Of a DNA stretch of 64,000 nucleotides, positions 35,139 through 44,200 are shown in pieces; position 1 is the first letter of the stretch; the number at the start of each line of letters is the position of its first letter. The DNA is from Pseudoduganella plicata (GTDB lineage Bacteria; Pseudomonadota; Gammaproteobacteria; Burkholderiales; Burkholderiaceae_D). Under the pieces are notes generated by a model. That model saw nothing but the letters and a program-made list of their open reading frames with translations. It did not search any database and was not told the DNA's origin. The translations under genes and the position numbers were made by a program. Where the stretch lies: the NCBI RefSeq assembly GCF_004421005.1, contig NZ_CP038026.1, positions 1,798,001 to 1,862,000 of the forward strand. The letters are read 5' to 3'.

Positions 35139-35690
35139 ATGGCACAGAAGACACTGGAAGGCAAGAAGATCGCGGTACTGATGACGGACGGCGTCGAGCA
35201 GGTGGAATACACCGGCCCCCGCGAATTCCTGGAAGGGCATGGCGCGCAGGTGATTCTCGTCTCGCCCAAAGGCGAAGGGGAACAGGTGCAGGGCCTGAAT
35301 CACATGGACCAGGCGGACAAATTCACGGTGGAGCGCGACGTGGTTGACGCCCGTCCCGCCGACTTCGACGCGCTGGTGCTGCCGGGCGGCGTCGCCAACC
35401 CCGACTCGCTGCGGCTGTCGACGGAATCGATCACGTTCATCCGCGAGTTCGCCCGCGAAAACAAGCCGATCGCCGCGATCTGCCACGGTCCCTGGACGCT
35501 GATCGATGCCGGCATCGCGAAGGGAAAGCGCGTGACCAGCTGGCCAAGCCTGAAGACGGACCTTACCAACGCCGGCGCGCAATGGAGCGACGAGACGGTC
35601 GTGGTGGACGGGAAGCTGATCACCAGCCGCAACCCTGGCGATATCCCGGCGTTCAATGACGCTATCCTGAAGGCGCTGACGGCCGCCTAA
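35139..35690 (+). CDS. DJ-1/PfpI family protein (YhbO/YraA-like)
   Basis: 183-residue protein of the PfpI type of the DJ-1 superfamily, class I glutamine amidotransferase-like fold. The reactive cysteine is Cys115 next to His116 in IAAICHGPWTL, with Glu20 as the third conserved residue (MTDGVEQVEY). Such proteins act in glycation/electrophile stress defence; the exact activity (deglycase or protease) is disputed in the literature. A perfect 9-bp hairpin follows the stop codon. Confidence 0.92.
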   Translation: MAQKTLEGKKIAVLMTDGVEQVEYTGPREFLEGHGAQVILVSPKGEGEQVQGLNHMDQADKFTVERDVVDARPADFDALVLPGGVANPDSLRLSTESITFIREFARENKPIAAICHGPWTLIDAGIAKGKRVTSWPSLKTDLTNAGAQWSDETVVVDGKLITSRNPGDIPAFNDAILKALTAA

Positions 35691-35702
35691 GCAGTTCAAG
35701 AA

Positions 35703-35724
35703 GCGCCACGGCTGCCCGTGGCGC
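35703..35724. terminator. GC-rich hairpin between convergent genes
   Basis: Perfect 9-bp stem GCGCCACGG/CCGTGGCGC with a 4-base loop between the DJ-1/PfpI gene and the frameshifted small gene. There is only a weak T-rich tail (TTCTT on the minus strand), so it is a probable rather than certain bidirectional terminator. Confidence 0.6.
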
Positions 35725-35732
35725 CTCCGGGT

Positions 35733-35980
35733 TCACTGCCCGACGCAGATGATCTTCGTCTCGTATTCCTTCGCGGCCGCCTTCTTCTTCGCGGCCCAGT
35801 CGATCACTTCCTGCGCCTGCGCGACGGTCATGATTGTCGCCTTGTCCTTGTTCTTGATGAACGAGACGCCTTCGAACACCCTTCCCTGCTGCGCATGACC
35901 TTGGCGAAGACGGGCGGCTTCTTTTCGCCGTCGCTGATTTTGTTCTGTTGTACGAGGTAGCGCTGGTCGCCCGTGTCCAT
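35733..35980 (-). pseudogene. Frameshifted small protein gene (about 82 residues)
   Basis: A reading frame opens at an ATG with a GGAGAAG site (MDTGDQRYLVQQNKISDGEKKPPVFAKVMR). It then continues in another frame as QQGRVFEGVSFIKNKDKATIMTVAQAQEVIDWAAKKKAAAKEYETKIICVG to a TGA. The switch falls near 35893-35897, where one base appears to be missing after ATGCG. The span is 248 bases, one short of a whole number of codons. Codon character is intact on both sides, so the break is recent or a sequencing error. The rebuilt protein is basic, soluble and not one I recognise. Confidence 0.75.
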
Positions 35981-36003
35981 GTTTTCTTCTCCGGATAAAA
36001 AGC

Positions 36004-36033
36004 AAAAAGCCCAGCCGGTGAAGGCTGGGCTTT
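36004..36033 (-). terminator. Terminator of tRNA-Asn copy 1
   Basis: Perfect 11-bp stem AAAGCCCAGCC/GGCTGGGCTTT with a 6-base loop, followed by a T run on the minus strand, 15 bases past the tRNA 3' end. Confidence 0.85.
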
Positions 36034-36047
36034 CGCTTGCAAAATTC

Positions 36048-36123
36048 TGGCTCCCCGACCTGGACTCGAACCAGGGACCTGCGGATTAACAGTCCGTCGC
36101 TCTACCGACTGAGCTATCAGGGA
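36048..36123 (-). tRNA. tRNA-Asn (GTT), copy 1
   Basis: 76-base tRNA with encoded CCA. The acceptor stem TCCCTGA/TCGGGGA pairs fully. The anticodon loop reads CTGTTAA, giving GTT for asparagine. The T loop is GGTTCGAGTCC. It has a strong promoter upstream and a terminator downstream, so it is an independent unit. Two further identical copies lie at about 38.7 and 52.9 kb. Confidence 0.97.
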
Positions 36124-36134
36124 AAAGAGGCCGT

Positions 36135-36163
36135 ATTATATACAGCCTTTACAAAACTGTCCA
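36135..36163 (-). promoter_or_regulatory. Promoter of tRNA-Asn copy 1
   Basis: On the minus strand, -35 TGGACA and a perfect -10 TATAAT are separated by 17 bases. The -10 lies 11 bases before the tRNA 5' end. Confidence 0.8.
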
Positions 36164-36207
36164 GCGGCGGCGCATCAAAGAGCGCCGACGACTGCGGTTG
36201 ATAAATA

Positions 36208-36238
36208 CCGGGGTCAGACCCATCGGGTCTGACCCCGG
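36208..36238. repeat. Perfect 14-bp palindrome GGGGTCAGACCC type
   Basis: CCGGGGTCAGACCC and its exact reverse complement flank a 3-base loop (ATC). It stands between tRNA-Asn copy 1 and the 3' end of a TonB receptor gene. It could act as a terminator for the receptor transcript, but there is no T run; it looks like a dispersed extragenic palindrome. Confidence 0.8.
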
Positions 36239-36268
36239 CCCTCCTCGGCCGCAGACGCGGCTACCGTA

Positions 36269-38479
36269 TCAGAACGCGCCCTTGACCTGCACACCCCACT
36301 GGCGCGGCTCGTTGATGAAGCCCGTCAGGTTGTTGAAGTCGATGGCGCCCGTCACGCGCTGCTGGTTGGTGATGTTGCGGCCGAACGCCGCCACTTCATA
36401 CTTGCCGCCCGCCCAGTTGTAGCCCACGCGCAGGCCGCCTTCCGTCAGCGCCTTGCCCTCGAACTCGGCCGCTTCGTACAGGAAGAAGTTGACCTTGCTG
36501 CGGTACGACCAGTCGGTCAGCACGAACAGGTTGCCTTCCGCCAGCGGCCAGTTGTAGCGCGCGGACAGGTTGACGATCCACTTCGGCGCCTGCGGCAGCG
36601 GATTGCCGTCGATGACGACGCGGCCGGCGGCGTTGATCGGGTTCGTGATCGTGCACTGCGCGCACTTGTTCACGGACAGCGAAGGATCGCGGATCTCGGT
36701 GAAGTTGTAGCTCGTGCTGGCGGCGATCTTGAAGTCCGGCGTGACGAAGCCTTCGATCTCGGCCTCGATGCCGCGGCCCTTGGTCTTGGCTGCGTTGATC
36801 AGGGCCGTGACGTTCGAATTGCCGCCGACGACCGTCAGCTGCTGGTTCTTGACGTCGTAGTCGTACACGGACAGCGAAGCGCGTGCGCGGCGGTTCAGCA
36901 GGTCGGCCTTGACACCGGCTTCGTACGACGTGATCGTTTCCGCATCGGCGACGGTGATCGGCACGGAGGCCGACGGTGCCGCGATGCTCGGTGCGCGGAA
37001 GCCGGTGGCGACGCGGGCATACAGCGACACGTCCGGCGTCAGCGTGTAAGTACCGGACAGGTCCCAGTTCGCCTTGTGCTTGCTGGTGCTGACGGATGCT
37101 GGTCCGATCAGCGTGACGTTGGTCGCTTCCAGCGTCGCGAAGTCCTTCTTGTCGTTCGTGTAGCGCAGGCCGCCGCGCAGCGTGAAGGCGTCGGTGACGG
37201 CGTAGTTGACGGAGCCGAACGCCGCCCACGCCTTGTTCTGCTGGTTGCTGACGACGCGGCTGGTGCGTGCGCCGGCCGGGTTGTAGTTGTCGCTGCCGCC
37301 CGTTGCGTCTTCGTCGAAGTAATAGACGCCGGCCTGCCAGCTCATGGGGCCCGCCTTCTTCGACTCGACACGGAACTCCTGCGAATACTGCTTCAGGTCC
37401 GGCAGCACGGAAGCCGTCTCCACCTGGAACGGGATAAAGCCCGGGCCGGACGCCGGCGTGCCGCCGTCGATGTCGCCGCGGCTGTTGTAGCTGGAAATCG
37501 TCTCGTAACCCGTGATCGAGTACAGCTTGACGGCGCCCAGGTCCCACGACAGGCGCACGTTGCCGCCGCGCGTCGTCAGGTTCTGGTAGTTCTGGCCATT
37601 GGTGAACACGTTCTCGGCGTCGAAGCCGTCGACCAGCGAGTTGGTGCCCTTCTTGATGATATTGGCGCGGAACACGCGCGAGCTGCCCGCGGCGGTGCGC
37701 TGGTGCACGTTGAACAGCGCGTTGAACGTGCCGTTCGGCTGGTACAGCACCTGCACCCGTTCGGCGTGCTCGTTGTAGCCTTCCAGCGAATCCGGCTCGT
37801 GCGTGTAGGCGTTCGAGACGTAGTCGTCGCGGTGCTGGCGCAAGGTGGAGACGCGCAGCGCCCATTCGTTCGACAGCGGAATGTTGGCGGCGCCTTCCAC
37901 GTTGACCGTGCCGTGCGAAGCCTGCGAGAAGTTGTAGTAGCCTTCGATGCCTTTCAGGCTGGGCTTGGCCGACTCGAACTTGACGACACCGGCCGGCGTG
38001 TTACGGCCGAACAGCGTGCCTTGCGGCCCGCGCAGCACTTCCACGTTGGCCAGGTCGAACATCGGGAAACCCTTCATGATCGGGTTTTCCTGGACGACGT
38101 CGTCGTAGATCAGCGAGACGGGTTGCGAGGCGAAGATCGAGAAGTCGGCATTGCCGTAGCCGCGGATATAGAAGCGCGGGAACACGCGGCCCGTGGACGA
38201 TTCGATGTTCAGGCTGGGGACTTTACCGGACAGCACGCGGATGTCCTGGCCGCCGGACAGAATCACGTCCAGTTTTTCGTTCTGCAAGGTGGAGACGGAG
38301 ACCGGCACCTCCTTGATGTTTTCCGCGCGGCGCTGGGCCGTGACGGTGACGGTTTCCAGCTGGCCGCTGGCCGGTTGCGCTGCCTGGGTGGCTTCCTGTG
38401 CCACCGCCGCCGTCATCGGCAGCATCGGGACCATCGCGGTAAGAGCGATCAGACGCTTGTGCATCCTGGAGAGTTTCAT
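36269..38479 (-). CDS. TonB-dependent outer-membrane receptor
   Basis: 736-residue outer-membrane active transporter driven by TonB. The signal peptide (about 1-28, ending AAVAQ) is followed by a TonB-box-like segment (LETVTVTAQRR) and the plug domain (about 50-165: PVSVSTLQNEKLDVI, NVEVLRGPQGTLFGRNTPAG). The 22-strand barrel then runs to the C-terminal aromatic residue (RQWGVQVKGAF). The plug resembles the siderophore/unknown 'iron complex' class, but the same architecture also carries sugars or aromatic compounds, so the substrate is open. It is enclosed by two tRNA-Asn copies and stands alone. Confidence 0.92.
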   Translation of the reverse strand: MKLSRMHKRLIALTAMVPMLPMTAAVAQEATQAAQPASGQLETVTVTAQRRAENIKEVPVSVSTLQNEKLDVILSGGQDIRVLSGKVPSLNIESSTGRVFPRFYIRGYGNADFSIFASQPVSLIYDDVVQENPIMKGFPMFDLANVEVLRGPQGTLFGRNTPAGVVKFESAKPSLKGIEGYYNFSQASHGTVNVEGAANIPLSNEWALRVSTLRQHRDDYVSNAYTHEPDSLEGYNEHAERVQVLYQPNGTFNALFNVHQRTAAGSSRVFRANIIKKGTNSLVDGFDAENVFTNGQNYQNLTTRGGNVRLSWDLGAVKLYSITGYETISSYNSRGDIDGGTPASGPGFIPFQVETASVLPDLKQYSQEFRVESKKAGPMSWQAGVYYFDEDATGGSDNYNPAGARTSRVVSNQQNKAWAAFGSVNYAVTDAFTLRGGLRYTNDKKDFATLEATNVTLIGPASVSTSKHKANWDLSGTYTLTPDVSLYARVATGFRAPSIAAPSASVPITVADAETITSYEAGVKADLLNRRARASLSVYDYDVKNQQLTVVGGNSNVTALINAAKTKGRGIEAEIEGFVTPDFKIAASTSYNFTEIRDPSLSVNKCAQCTITNPINAAGRVVIDGNPLPQAPKWIVNLSARYNWPLAEGNLFVLTDWSYRSKVNFFLYEAAEFEGKALTEGGLRVGYNWAGGKYEVAAFGRNITNQQRVTGAIDFNNLTGFINEPRQWGVQVKGAF

Positions 38480-38658
38480 CTATTGCCTTCCTGGGTTATA
38501 AGAAAAGGGTATACAACGTCGTCTCCGCTCTTGTGCCGGATGCGGTCCCGCCGCGCGCAGCTTGTGGCCGCGCCGTATCGCCCATGTCTCGTGGTGCGCA
38601 CGTTCCGATATTCTTGCCTTGCTGGTAAAGCTGTCTTTCCGTCACGCGTCCAGATATG

Positions 38659-38684
38659 AAAAAGCCGCGTAAAAACGCGGCTTT
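38659..38684 (-). terminator. Terminator of tRNA-Asn copy 2
   Basis: Perfect 10-bp stem AAAGCCGCGT/ACGCGGCTTT with a 4-base loop and a T run on the minus strand, just past the tRNA 3' end. Confidence 0.85.
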
Positions 38685-38691
38685 CGAATTC

Positions 38692-38767
38692 TGGCTCCCC
38701 GACCTGGACTCGAACCAGGGACCTGCGGATTAACAGTCCGTCGCTCTACCGACTGAGCTATCAGGGA
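38692..38767 (-). tRNA. tRNA-Asn (GTT), copy 2
   Basis: Same 76-base sequence as copy 1, including CCA, with anticodon GTT. It has its own promoter and terminator. The flanking hairpin differs in sequence from copy 1, so only the tRNA and a few bases around it are repeated. Confidence 0.97.
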
Positions 38768-38778
38768 AAAGAGGCCGC

Positions 38779-38807
38779 ATTATATATGTCTGCGGCTGGG
38801 AAGCCAA
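38779..38807 (-). promoter_or_regulatory. Promoter of tRNA-Asn copy 2
   Basis: Minus-strand -35 TTGGCT and -10 TATAAT with 17 bases between; the position relative to the tRNA matches copy 1. Confidence 0.75.
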
Positions 38808-38837
38808 CTTTTTTTGCCAACATCGGGGACAGCCACC

Positions 38838-39641
38838 TTACATCTGGCGAAACAGGTGCGCATACAGGGGGCTGACGCGCACCTTCTCCGGGCGATGCCG
38901 CAGGGTGAGCGTCAGCTTGCCGGCGTCGTCGCGGGTGGCGGCAAGCACGCAGCCCGAATTGACGATGGTGCCGCGGTGGACCTGCCAGAACACGCGCTCG
39001 TCCAGTTGCGGCAGCAGCTCCTTCAGCGACGTGCGGATCAGCGCCTCGCCGTCGCTTGTCACGACGTTGACGTATTTGTCCAGCGCCTCGAAGTACACGA
39101 CATCGGTCACGGGGATCATCCGCACCTGGTTGCCGACGGCGGCGCGGATCAGCGTCAGGCGTTCCGGCCGCGCCGCCGGTGCCGGTGCGGCGGGTGTCAG
39201 CGCGCGCAACTGCTCCATCAGTGTTTCCAGGGCGCCGCCGTCGGGCCGTGCGGGTTCCGTCTTCAGCCGCGCCTTCAGGCGTTCCACCGTGCGGGCCAGC
39301 CGCTCGTCGCTGACGGGCTTGAGTACGTAATCGGCCGCCGCGTTGTCGAAGGCGCGCACCGCATATTCGTCGTATGCCGTCACAAACACGACCTGTGGGA
39401 ACGGGCGCGGGCCGGACCACTCGTCGGCCAGTTCCTCGGCCGCCTCCAGACCCGTCTTGCCGGGCATTTTGATATCGAGGAACAGCACTTCGGGCTGCAG
39501 CGCCAGCGCCTGCTCCAGCGCGGCCTGGCCGTGCGGGCACATGGCGACGATCTTCAGTTCGGGCCACAGGCGGCCCAGGGTCGCGGCCAGCGTGGCGGCC
39601 AGTATCGGTTCGTCTTCGGCAATCAGCGCGGTAATGGTCAT
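38838..39641 (-). CDS. LytTR-family response regulator
   Basis: 267-residue response regulator. The receiver domain (about 3-125) has the acidic pair Glu9-Asp10, the phosphorylated Asp56 in FLDIKMPG, and Lys in YVLKPVSD. A linker rich in Ala/Pro leads to a LytTR DNA-binding domain (about 160-265: VVYFEALDKYVNVVTSDGE, QVHRGTIVNSGCV). The gene starts four bases after the stop of the partner histidine kinase. The target operon is not evident; a TonB-led sugar locus diverges from the kinase gene. Confidence 0.93.
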   Translation of the reverse strand: MTITALIAEDEPILAATLAATLGRLWPELKIVAMCPHGQAALEQALALQPEVLFLDIKMPGKTGLEAAEELADEWSGPRPFPQVVFVTAYDEYAVRAFDNAAADYVLKPVSDERLARTVERLKARLKTEPARPDGGALETLMEQLRALTPAAPAPAARPERLTLIRAAVGNQVRMIPVTDVVYFEALDKYVNVVTSDGEALIRTSLKELLPQLDERVFWQVHRGTIVNSGCVLAATRDDAGKLTLTLRHRPEKVRVSPLYAHLFRQM

Positions 39642-39645
39642 CGGT

Positions 39646-40797
39646 TCACTCGTGTTTGTCCGGCATGGGAAGGGTAACGCGGGCGATGGCGCCGCCGCCG
39701 GGTGCCGCGTCCAGCGTCACGCCGGAACGCTCGCCGAACAGCGCCTTCAGGCGTTCGCGCGTATTCGACAGCCCGACGCTGGTGCCCTCCTTGCCTGGCC
39801 CCGCGTCGGGCCCGCGGCCGTTGTCGGTCACGGTCAGCAGCAGCAGGTCGCCTTCGCGGCGCGCTGCAATGCCGACATGGCCGCCCGCGATGGTGGGTTC
39901 GAGGCCATGGGCGATGGCGTTTTCCACCAGCGGCTGCAGCAGCATGGGAGGTATCCGTACAGTGCGCAGCGGCTCCGGCAGGTCGAACGAATAGCTCAGG
40001 CGCTCGCCCATGCGCACGGCCATCAGGCCCAGATAGGCGTCGAGCAGCGTGAATTCCTGCGCCAGCGGCGTGGCCTGAGAACGGGACGACGACAGCGTCC
40101 CGCGCAGGAACTGGATCAGCTGGTCCAGCATGCGCTGGGCGCGCGGCGGGTCGATGGCGATCAGTCCCTGCAGGTTGGCCAGGGTATTGAACAGCATATG
40201 CGGTTCGATCTGCGCCTGCAGCAGCTGCAACTGGGCCTGCAGCGCCTGGCGCTCGACCGCCTCGGCGCGCGCCCGTTCCTGGGCTGCGGCAGCCTCCGCA
40301 CGGGCGAGCCGGTCGCGACCTGCGAAATACAGCGTGACGCCGCCCGTGGCCAGCAGCGTAAACAGCAGCATGCCACTGGTGCGCGTGGTACCCAGCGTGT
40401 GCAGCTGTTTCAATTCCATCCCCAGCAGCAGCCCTGCGAGCCGCGCGCCGAAGATCTGGCCGGCCGGCACGCCGACGGCAATGACGGCTCCGAATGCGAG
40501 CCAGTGCGGCCGCCTGCTCTCGCCCCACACGGCCAGGCGCACCCCGTCGATGATGCAGAACGAAATCGTGCCGATGCAGGCCGAGATGACGAGGCTTGCC
40601 AGGAAGTCGCTGCCGTCGCCGAAAGCGTATGTGACGATCAGCGCGCACAGGATGACCAGCCCGACCAGCGGAAAGGCATCCTTGCCGAGACGACGCCATG
40701 GGAACCGACTGCGCGCAGACGGAATCGTCGCGTCGGCAAGGACAGGTGAGTCGGACAGTGGCATCGGGGCTCTCGGCAGCGGTAAGGACTGCGCCAT
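39646..40797 (-). CDS. LytS-type sensor histidine kinase
   Basis: Integral-membrane kinase of the His_kinase (PF06580) class, about 384 residues from the chosen ATG. Four hydrophobic segments in the first half (for example DAFPLVGLVILCALIVTYAF and LVISACIGTISFCII) are followed by a coiled coil rich in Ala/Gln/Glu. The phosphoacceptor region is QIEPHMLFNTLANLQGLI, where the usual PHFLFN has Met for Phe. The ATPase boxes are MLQPLVENAIAHG and DNGRGPDAG. The start is uncertain: 40797 has no strong ribosome site, and an ATG 11 codons later is the alternative. It is coupled to the downstream LytTR regulator. Confidence 0.88.
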   Translation of the reverse strand: MAQSLPLPRAPMPLSDSPVLADATIPSARSRFPWRRLGKDAFPLVGLVILCALIVTYAFGDGSDFLASLVISACIGTISFCIIDGVRLAVWGESRRPHWLAFGAVIAVGVPAGQIFGARLAGLLLGMELKQLHTLGTTRTSGMLLFTLLATGGVTLYFAGRDRLARAEAAAAQERARAEAVERQALQAQLQLLQAQIEPHMLFNTLANLQGLIAIDPPRAQRMLDQLIQFLRGTLSSSRSQATPLAQEFTLLDAYLGLMAVRMGERLSYSFDLPEPLRTVRIPPMLLQPLVENAIAHGLEPTIAGGHVGIAARREGDLLLLTVTDNGRGPDAGPGKEGTSVGLSNTRERLKALFGERSGVTLDAAPGGGAIARVTLPMPDKHE

Positions 40798-40953
40798 TCT
40801 GCGTCGCGCATACTGTTCTGGCAACGCCAGTGCGACGAAACTGCCACGCGGCACCGTCAACATGGTCTCCCACGGCGCCAATCGGCAAACGCGCCGGCAC
40901 AGCCGCGTAGCAAAAACGCCACAACGAATAACGCTTATCTCGTTGCGCGCAGC

Positions 40954-40967
40954 TGATAGCGCTATCA
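40954..40967. promoter_or_regulatory. LacI-type operator palindrome, copy 1
   Basis: Perfect 14-bp palindrome TGATAGCGCTATCA with a central CG, as preferred by LacI/GalR regulators. It lies about 260 bases upstream of the TonB receptor start; a second copy is 150 bases nearer. Confidence 0.65.
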
Positions 40968-41103
40968 CGATTACCCCGTGCGACAGAGTGGAAACTTGCA
41001 TCACAGCGCTCGCCCGACAGGCCGGGGAACGTACGACGATACTGCTCCGCACCATCGAGAATGCTTTACAAAACCGCATTCTTGTTGAAGACTATAGCGA
41101 TAC

Positions 41104-41117
41104 TGATAGCGCTATCT
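41104..41117. promoter_or_regulatory. LacI-type operator palindrome, copy 2
   Basis: TGATAGCGCTATCT, matching copy 1 at 13 of 14 positions, 107 bases before the TonB receptor start. The start-to-start distance between the two sites is 150 bases, compatible with looping by a tetrameric LacI-type repressor. Confidence 0.65.
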
Positions 41118-41224
41118 GCCATAACCACACCGCATGCAGGCAGACGAGGCGCAGTGAAGACCATCGCAAGTCAAGGCGCCCCGCCCCAAGGCGAAGACGC
41201 CGATCACACAAAAATGGAGACACT

Positions 41225-44200
41225 ATGCGAACACCCCTTCCCCGGACCCTGATCTGGCTTGCCATCGCCAGCGCCTTCGCCCTGCCCGGTTCCGCCGTAC
41301 ACGCGCAGCAGGCTCCGACCGATGCCCCCGCGCCGGACAGCGCCGCCCAGGCAGCCGAACCGGCAGCGCCAGCACAAGAGGCCCCGCCTGCCGTGACAAC
41401 GTCCGGCGCCTCCAGCGCAACGGAGGAAGCCACCACCGTCGTGCGCATCTCCGGCTCGCGCATCGTCGCGCGCGGCTTCACGCAGCCCACGCCGACGACC
41501 AGCCTGACGACGGCCGACCTGGAAAAGGCCGCGAAACCGAACCTGTTCAATACCCTGGCCGAACTGCCGGCGCTGCAGGGCAGCACGGGCCGCACCACCA
41601 GCACGAACAGCACCAGCAACGGCATCCAGGGCCTCAGTTCCCTCAGCCTGCGCGGCCTGGGCACGATCCGGACATTGACCCTGCTGGACGGCCAGCGCGT
41701 TGTCGGCGCCAACGTCACCGGGGTGACGGACGTCAGCCAGTTCCCGCAGCTGCTCGTCAAGCGGGTGGACGTGGTGACGGGTGGCGCGTCCGCATCGTAC
41801 GGGTCGGACGCCGTCGGCGGTGTCGTCAACTTCGTCACGGACAAGAAATTCACGGGCTTCAAGGCCAACGTGCAAGGCGGCATGACGAAGTACGACGACG
41901 ACAAGGGCGGCACGTTGCAGGCGGCATGGGGCAGCGGCTTCCTGAACGACCGCTTCCACATCGCCGTCAGCGGCGAGTTCACGAAGGAGAACGGCATCGA
42001 TTCCCCCGGCTTCGGCGAAGTGGGGCCGAACGGGCGCACGTGGTACAAGAACCCCGCCTACTCCGTGCGTCCGCTGGCCCAGACCAACGACGGCCTGCCG
42101 CAGTACCGCGTCATCCAGCACGCGCAGCAGTACCAGTACGCGAAATATGGCCTGATCACCAGCGGCCCGCTGCAGGGTACCGCGTTCGGCCCCGGCGGCC
42201 AGCCCTTCCCGTTCCAGTACGGCTCGAACGGCGTGCCGGATGGCCGCGGCGGGGTGAGCGGCTGCGTCAATCCGTTCTGCATCGGCGGCGACCTTTCCGG
42301 CAGCGTGGGCGCCGGCACCAACCTGGCCATGAACTTCAAGCGCCAAGTGGCGTACACGCGCATGTCGTGGGACATCAATCCCGACAACGAGATCTACTTC
42401 ACCGCCAACTTCGCGCAGGTCGCATCGAACTTCTCGCCCAATCCCGGCGCGGCCAAGAACGCCAACCTGACGGTGCAGTGCTCGAACCCGTTCCTGCCCG
42501 CGTCGATCGTCGCGGCCTGCGCGCAGAACAACATCACCAGCTTCCAGTACGGTACCGCCAACGCCATCTTCCCGGCCAATATCAACGTGCACCCGACGCG
42601 CACGCAGCGCCGCTTCGTGCTGGGCGCGGACGGCAAGTTCAACTTCCTCGGCAAGGAATGGTCGTACGACGCCTACGCGACGCATGGCGAGAACAAGACC
42701 AATATCGACGTGCACGACATCACGCTCAATGCGCGCTATAACGCCGCCATCGACGCGGTGCGCGGCCCGGACGGCCGCATCGTCTGCCGCAATCCCGTGG
42801 CCGCGGCATCCGGCTGCGTCCCGCTGAACATCATCGGCGACAATCCGATCGATCCGGCCGCCTGGGCATACATCGCACCTAGCCAGGGCCCGCGCCAGCG
42901 CACCACGCAAAGCCAGGACGTGGCCAGCTTCAACCTGAACGGCGAAGTGTTCGAAGGCTGGGCCGGTCCGATCGCGCTGGCCACCGGTGCCGAGTACCGC
43001 CGCGAGAAGTACCGCGTGCGGGGCGACGCGTACGGTGCCGGCGTTGCGCCCGAGTCCCCCAACAACGACTACTACCCGGCCGATCCGCTGCTCAATACCG
43101 TTGTCGGTAACAACTGGTATGCCGGGAATTACCACAACGGCGAAGGGTCGTACAACGTGCGCGAGGCGTACGTCGAGCTGAATATCCCAGTGCTGAAGTC
43201 CGACACGTGGGGCGAGGCCAACATCAATATCGCCGACCGGGAAACGAAGTACAGCACGGCCGGCAAGGTGCGCAGCTGGAAGCTGGGCGCGAGCTGGCAG
43301 ACGCCGATCGACGGCCTGCGCCTGCGCGGCGTGACTTCCCAGGACGTGCGCGCGCCGAACCTGTCCGAGCTGTACGCGGCGCCGGTCGTCGTCAACAACA
43401 TCGTGCAGTACCAGGGCAACACGATCTCGGTACAGGAACGCACCGTCGGCAATACGGCGCTGCGGCCGGAGATCGCCCGCAACAACTCGTTCGGCATCGT
43501 GCTGAACCAGCCGAAATGGGCGCCGGGCTTTTCCATCTCGGCCGACTACTTCGACATCAAGGTGAAGGGCGTGATCTCGGCCCTGACGGCCCAGCAGGAA
43601 GTAGACCTGTGCGTGGCCGGCAACCAGGAAATCTGTTCGGCGATGGTGCTGAACAGCCCGGGCAGCAACTACGTCACGCTGCAGAACTTCAACCTGGCTT
43701 CGCTGCACACGAAGGGCATCGACATCGAGACCGCTTACCGCACCCCGCTGGCGAAACTGGGCCTGCCGGGCCGCTTCACGTTCCGCGCGCTGGGCACGCG
43801 CATGCTGCACGCGATCACGGAATCGGGGGTCGTCGGCACGATCGCCGTCGACGGTGCGGGCTCGAACCTGGGCAACACGCCGAAGTGGAAGGTGCTGGCG
43901 CAGCAGACGTGGGAACACGACAAGCTGTCGCTGTCCCTGACGGAACGGTGGATCAGCGACGGCACCTACCGCAACGACTTCATCGAGTGCCAGACCAACT
44001 GCCCCGTTTCGACGCTGATCCATCCGACGATCTACGACAACAAGATGAAGGGGGCCGCGTATCTGGACATCGGCGGCAGCTGGAATTTTTCCAGGCAGCT
44101 GCAGGCCTACTTCAAGATCGACAACGTGACGGACCGCGATCCGGAAGCGGCGCCGCAGACCAACGCCAGCTTCGGCATCAACCCGGCGCTGTACGACGTC

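Larger units (their letters stand above)
40798..41224. promoter_or_regulatory. Divergent control region, histidine kinase / TonB receptor
   Basis: 427 bases without a supportable gene. It holds two LacI-like palindromes (listed separately), an AT-rich stretch around 41060-41130 likely to contain the promoter of the rightward sugar operon, and a GGAG ribosome site for the TonB receptor at 41215-41219. Confidence 0.7.
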
